Source: Deinococcus deserti VCD115 (GTDB lineage: Bacteria > Deinococcota > Deinococci > Deinococcales > Deinococcaceae). From it: a stretch of 64,000 nucleotides of DNA. The notes under the pieces were generated by a model. That model searched no databases. It worked only from the letters and a program-made list of their open reading frames with translations, and had not been told where the DNA came from. The stretch is from the NCBI RefSeq assembly GCF_000020685.1, contig NC_012527.1, positions 148,001-212,000 on the forward strand, read 5' to 3'. Below, piece by piece: positions 60,298-64,000 of this stretch (within the stretch, counting starts at the first letter, position 1; the number at the start of each line of letters is the position of its first letter). The translations under genes were made by a program, and so were the position numbers.

Positions 60298-61500
60298 TCA
60301 TCGGTACCAGACCTCCTTTAATACCCGCATGACGTTACCTCCAACGGCCTTAGCAATGTCATCGTCGCTGTACCCGTGAGTCACCAGCCAGCGCACAATA
60401 TTCGGAAACGCCTCTGCGGGATTTTCCAGCCCGTCCACAAACGGCACTTTTTCATACTCCAAGTGACCACGCGAAGCACCAATGGACAAGGCATCACTCA
60501 GGGCCGTATGCAGGCCAACATGGTCTCCAAACAGGACGTCTGGCCCGAAGGCCACATGATCAATGCCGACCAGGTTCACGCAGTACTCGAAGTGCTCCAT
60601 GAATGACTCAATGCTGTGGCGCGGATTCCGCACTGAGATGGTTGTGTGAGGAGCCGCCTCAATCCCGATCACGCCTCCCTTCTCGGCGCACGCACGGATC
60701 ACGTCGTCAGGTTTCAGGCGGTTGGAATTCCACAGCTGCCGGGCACCGGCGTGAGTAATAAAGACAGGCTTGTCACTCACCTCAATGGTGTCCAACGAGG
60801 TCTGGTCGCCGGAGTGGCTGACATCGATCGCCATGCCCAAGCGGTTCATTCTCCTCACAGCCTGACGGCCGAAGGTGGTGAGGCCACCATCACGCGGTTC
60901 CTTAAGACCGCCACCAAGCTGGTTGCCCTCGCTGTAAGCGATGCCCAGGCAGCGCACACCCAGGCCATACAGGATGTCGATGCGGTCAAGTTCATTCTCG
61001 ATCATCGCCGCACCCTCGAGCGAGACAATGAAGGCAATCTGGCCATTTTTCTTGGCGTTGACAATGTCCTCGGTCGTGCGGCAAAGCACCACCATGTCCT
61101 GATGGTCGATGTCTGACAGCCGGATTCCCAGGTCATGGATAATGTCCGTCCACTTCCATCCCCCACGCGAGGTAATCATCGCCGTGCCATTCATCAGGTT
61201 GTCGAAGACCGCATCCAGGCCGGATATACTCAGGCCCTCATACCCGGTGAAATCACGCCCCCAACGCCGGAATTCCATGAATTCACTCAAATCCTCTGGC
61301 GCGATGAAGCAGTGGTCATGGAGCGAAATGATCAGCTGCTCTTGAAAGATCCGCTTGACCCGCTCCTCCTGCTCCGAGGTCACCGCAACCGGACTGCTGT
61401 CAACCCGCTGAAGCTCAGGACTCAGCCGGAATTCTTTGTAGTCCTCGCCGGGCTTGAGATAGGAAAAGGACTTGTAGCCGCTGTAGCGTTTAGGTTGCAT
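60298..61500 (-). CDS. Membrane dipeptidase-type (M19) peptidase
   Basis: A 400-residue metallo-dipeptidase of the renal dipeptidase (M19) family. Metal-site motifs: LHDHCF in place of the common DGHND, Glu in SLEGAAM, and His residues in IDVSHSGDQTS and FITHAGARQLWN; DHVAFGPDVLF near the end carries the conserved Asp. AGGAGG lies just upstream of the ATG. No signal peptide is visible, so it is likely cytoplasmic and cleaves dipeptides brought in by the upstream transporter genes, only 20 bases away on the same strand. Substrates may include D-amino-acid dipeptides. Confidence 0.9.
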   Translation of the reverse strand: MQPKRYSGYKSFSYLKPGEDYKEFRLSPELQRVDSSPVAVTSEQEERVKRIFQEQLIISLHDHCFIAPEDLSEFMEFRRWGRDFTGYEGLSISGLDAVFDNLMNGTAMITSRGGWKWTDIIHDLGIRLSDIDHQDMVVLCRTTEDIVNAKKNGQIAFIVSLEGAAMIENELDRIDILYGLGVRCLGIAYSEGNQLGGGLKEPRDGGLTTFGRQAVRRMNRLGMAIDVSHSGDQTSLDTIEVSDKPVFITHAGARQLWNSNRLKPDDVIRACAEKGGVIGIEAAPHTTISVRNPRHSIESFMEHFEYCVNLVGIDHVAFGPDVLFGDHVGLHTALSDALSIGASRGHLEYEKVPFVDGLENPAEAFPNIVRWLVTHGYSDDDIAKAVGGNVMRVLKEVWYR

Positions 61501-61520
61501 ATGGCCTCCTGGCGATCTGT

Positions 61521-62390
61521 TCAGTCGGTTGGGTCGGTGGCGTCACGGAGAGCGTCGCCTAACAGGTTCGTGGCGAGTACCGTGATGAGGATCAGGAGAC
61601 CGGGGTATACGGCCAGACGGGGCGCGGTATAGAAGTAGTTTTGTGCGCCGCTGAGCATGTTTCCCCAACTGGCGTTGGGAGGCTGGATGCCCAGGCCCAG
61701 GAAGGACAGGGCCGACTCAGCCAAGATGGCGGTGCTGATCCCCACACTGGCATTGACGATCAAGGTGGGCAGGATCTGGGGAAGGATGTGCCGGAAAAGT
61801 ACCCGGCTATCGTGACTGCCGAGGGCCCGGGCCGCTTCGACGTACTGTTCCTCACGGTACTTCAGCACTTCCCCGCGCACCAGCCGGGCCAGACCCATCC
61901 AGGACGTCAGCCCGATCACGAGCACCAGGGGCACAAGACCAGGGCCAAAGAATGTAAGGGTCAGGACGCTCAGGAAAAAGGCTGGGAGAGCCAGGATGCC
62001 GTCTGTAACCCGCATCAGGAAACCAGAGAGCCAGCCCCCATAAAAGCCTGCCAACGCTCCCACCAGTGTCCCGACACTGACAGAGACAAGTACAGCGAAC
62101 AGACCGACCATCAAGCTGATGCGCCCGCCCAGCATCAACCGGACCAGGACGTCCCGGCCGCTCTCGTCTGTGCCGAGAGGATGAGCCAGAGTGCTGGGCG
62201 CCAACTGGCGGCCGAGATCAAGAACGTCTGGGTCAACGGGCCGCACGACCGGTCCAAGAAAGGCAAACAGCACGACCAGCACCAGAGTAGCAGCGGATAA
62301 GGTAGCAACCGGATCGCGGCGAAGCCGCCGCCATGACCGCTGGGCTGGAGCCTGGGCCCGATGAGCACTCGTAATCGTCATCTCAGCCAT
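61521..62390 (-). CDS. Peptide ABC transporter permease, DppC/OppC type
   Basis: A 289-residue inner-membrane permease: one N-terminal helix (VATLSAATLVLVVLFAFLGP), then the DppC-family loop HPLGTDESGRDVLVRLMLGG and five more helices, with the ATPase-contact EAA loop at QYVEAARALGSHDSRVLFRH. The ATG at 62390 overlaps the end of the DppB-type gene, giving translational coupling. It forms the channel with that permease for di- or oligopeptides. The ATPase subunits are not in the window. Confidence 0.92.
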   Translation of the reverse strand: MAEMTITSAHRAQAPAQRSWRRLRRDPVATLSAATLVLVVLFAFLGPVVRPVDPDVLDLGRQLAPSTLAHPLGTDESGRDVLVRLMLGGRISLMVGLFAVLVSVSVGTLVGALAGFYGGWLSGFLMRVTDGILALPAFFLSVLTLTFFGPGLVPLVLVIGLTSWMGLARLVRGEVLKYREEQYVEAARALGSHDSRVLFRHILPQILPTLIVNASVGISTAILAESALSFLGLGIQPPNASWGNMLSGAQNYFYTAPRLAVYPGLLILITVLATNLLGDALRDATDPTD

Positions 62391-63339
62391 CGGTGCGGAT
62401 CCGGGGGTCAATGAGGGGATACACGAGGTCTACCAGCAGATTAAACAGCACGACCGCGGTGGCAACCACCAGCGTCACGCCCAGGATCAGGGGATAATCC
62501 CGTCCCAGCGCTGCCTCGACGCTCAGACGACCCATTCCGGGCCAGGCGAAGATCGTTTCTGTGACGGCCGCCCCCCCGACCAGCCGGGGGAGTTGAAGGC
62601 CGATGACCGTTACAACAGGAATCAGGGCGTTTTTGAGGACGTGGCGCAGGTGAACAGTTCGCTGGGGGAGCCCCTTGGCGCGGGCTGTCCGGACATGGTC
62701 CAACTTGGCGGCGCTGCGGACACTGGAGCGGGTGTACCGCAGCAGTTCTGCGATGGACGCGCTCGCCAGCACGACTGCTGGCAGCAGGAGATGCCGCAGA
62801 AGGTCAACCAGATTACCCTCCATACCCGTGGTGTACATGCCGCCCGCTGGCAGAACTGGACGCAAGACAGCCAGGGCGATGATCAGGATCAGGCCCAACC
62901 AGAAGACTGGGATGGCCAGCACCACCACACTGATGAAACTGACGATACGGTCAATCCAGGAATGGGGCCGAAGACCACTGAGCGTGCCGAGGGGAACGGC
63001 GACGAGCAGCGTAAGCGTCAGGGCCGCGCCTGCCAGGATCAGCGTGTTGCCGATTCGCGAGGCGATGACCTGGGTGGTGGGTGTCCCGAACAGGAAGCTC
63101 TCGCCAAGGTCGCCGCGCAGGGCGTTGCCCACGAATTTGAGGAACTGGACCGGCAGGGGGTCGTTCAGGCCCAGTCTCGCCTCTATGGCCGCCCGTTCGG
63201 CATCCCGCAGGGCTGGGTCGGCCAGAGCCGCCGGCCCGCCGGGGGCCAGCCGGACGATAAAAAACGTCACGACGGCCACCACAGCGAGAACCACCAGCGC
63301 GTGGACGACGCGGCGGGCAATATAGCCGGGGCTGAGCAT
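62383..63339 (-). CDS. Peptide ABC transporter permease, DppB/OppB type
   Basis: A 318-residue inner-membrane permease with six hydrophobic segments. Family marks: N-terminal ARRVVHALVVLAVVAVVTFF and VRLAPGGPAALAD, GDLGESFLFGTP, the EAA-type loop DHVRTARAKGLPQRTVHLRH, and the C-terminal DLVYPLIDPRIR. Its ATG overlaps the stop of the binding-protein gene (TGATG), and its end overlaps the next permease, so three genes are coupled. It forms the peptide channel with the DppC-type partner. Confidence 0.93.
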   Translation of the reverse strand: MLSPGYIARRVVHALVVLAVVAVVTFFIVRLAPGGPAALADPALRDAERAAIEARLGLNDPLPVQFLKFVGNALRGDLGESFLFGTPTTQVIASRIGNTLILAGAALTLTLLVAVPLGTLSGLRPHSWIDRIVSFISVVVLAIPVFWLGLILIIALAVLRPVLPAGGMYTTGMEGNLVDLLRHLLLPAVVLASASIAELLRYTRSSVRSAAKLDHVRTARAKGLPQRTVHLRHVLKNALIPVVTVIGLQLPRLVGGAAVTETIFAWPGMGRLSVEAALGRDYPLILGVTLVVATAVVLFNLLVDLVYPLIDPRIRTDG

Positions 63340-64000
63340 CAGCGCAGCTGAAAACGCTCGGTGTACCGGAGGGCGTCGCGGATGCCCAGATCTGGAACAC
63401 CGGTCAGGTCCTTATTGATGGCCTGTATTTCCTTGGGATAGTACAAGACGAGCACCGGCGGATCCTGCATGGTCAGGCGCTGATAGGCGTTGTAGATGTT
63501 CTTGCGGGCTTTCGGATCGACCGTCTCACGCCCGCGCTTGAGCAGGGAGTCGGCCCGCGCATTGCTCCAGGACGCCTCGTTGTTGTCCTGGCCGGTGGCG
63601 TAGAACGAGTATTGATCGGGATCGGGCGGCGTCGTCCACCAGATCAGGTTGGCGTCGTACTTGCCGGGAATCAGGTAATCGCGCACCAGGGTACCGAATT
63701 CCAGGGTTTGCAGGGTCACGTCCATTCCGATCTTCTTGAGATCCTGCTGCACAGCCAGCGCCGCCTGCTCACGGGTCGCGTTGCCCTTGTCCACAATCAG
63801 TGTGAACTTGAAGGGTTCGCCTTTAGAGTTCACCAGCGTGCCCCGCGCATTGGGTTTCCAGCCGGCTTGAGCGAGCAGCTTGAGGGCTTGCGCCGGATTG
63901 TAGGCGATGGGTTTGATGGATTTGTCGTAGTAGGTGCGCAGCGCGGTGGGAATGGTTCCGGTAGGGTAGTCCGCGTAGCCTTTCAGAATGCCGTCGATGA
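63339..64000 (-). CDS. Peptide ABC transporter substrate-binding protein, partial
   Basis: The C-terminal part (about 220 residues) of a family-5 extracellular solute-binding protein; the gene runs past the right edge of the window. Marks: AYNPAQALKLLAQAGWKPNA, EPFKFTLIVDKGNATREQAA, LVQQDLKKIG-like region (QDLKKIGMDVTLQTLEF), and the repeat of PPDPDQYSFYATGQDNNEAS. It captures peptides outside the membrane and hands them to the downstream permeases, whose start overlaps its stop. Confidence 0.92.
   Translation of the reverse strand, partial: IDGILKGYADYPTGTIPTALRTYYDKSIKPIAYNPAQALKLLAQAGWKPNARGTLVNSKGEPFKFTLIVDKGNATREQAALAVQQDLKKIGMDVTLQTLEFGTLVRDYLIPGKYDANLIWWTTPPDPDQYSFYATGQDNNEASWSNARADSLLKRGRETVDPKARKNIYNAYQRLTMQDPPVLVLYYPKEIQAINKDLTGVPDLGIRDALRYTERFQLR

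Overview
The window is high-GC bacterial DNA that reads like a Deinococcus genome, probably an accessory replicon or a decaying chromosomal island. The inference rests on several things: many lipoproteins and secreted small proteins of Deinococcus type, tandem-TPR cyclic-di-GMP proteins, paired S8 lipoprotein proteases, an IS4-family element with close relatives elsewhere in the window, and the general protein style. No tRNA, rRNA, CRISPR array, phage structural genes or replication origin could be recognised.

Layout. 0-6 kb: a small lipoprotein, a wrecked polysaccharide deacetylase, a stand-alone receiver protein, a membrane pseudogene and a 700-residue regulator (degenerate receiver, winged helix, GAF-like region, degenerate GGDEF). 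6.8-13.3 kb: the best preserved block, holding two consecutive S8 lipoprotein proteases with Trp-containing tandem repeats, a strong terminator, and a 1251-residue TPR/HD-GYP/TPR/GGDEF protein. 13.6-19.2 kb: a small winged-helix protein, selO, and an NPCBM-domain lipoprotein gene split by an intact IS4-type element with a 9-bp target duplication. 19.5-32 kb: small secreted proteins, a rhodanese, a DM13 protein, an M23 peptidase, a GNAT protein, a TAT-exported protein and a flavoprotein, among at least seven decayed genes (transposases, VC0807-type membrane protein, two DUF6624 genes, an HD-GYP tail, a tyrosine recombinase). 32-43 kb: membrane proteins, a second lone receiver, an MFS exporter, a beta-helix lipoprotein, and remnants of a molybdopterin oxidoreductase, an HxlR regulator and HU. 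43.9-54.9 kb: a GH10-like glycosidase lipoprotein, a permuted papain-like lipoprotein, a threonine aldolase, an uncharacterised 667-residue DUF2325-like protein, a Gfo/Idh/MocA oxidoreductase, a pilin pseudogene and an amidohydrolase. 55-60 kb: a second tyrosine recombinase copy (opposite orientation to the first), a frameshifted P-loop kinase beside a phosphotransferase, a saccharopine-dehydrogenase-like protein, and remnants of an alcohol dehydrogenase and an Na+/H+ antiporter. 60.3-64 kb: a minus-strand peptide-uptake operon (substrate-binding protein running off the window, two permeases, an M19 dipeptidase).

How the genes work together. The only clear operons are the peptide importer plus dipeptidase at the right end and the two S8 proteases. 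Signalling is over-represented: two lone receivers, one wHTH/GAF regulator and one dual HD-GYP/GGDEF enzyme, none with an adjacent histidine kinase. Roughly twenty loci are truncated, frameshifted or stopped, so large stretches without a good gene are mostly eroded sequence. The most unusual intact items are the repeat-bearing protease pair, the double-TPR cyclic-di-GMP protein and the DUF2325-like protein.
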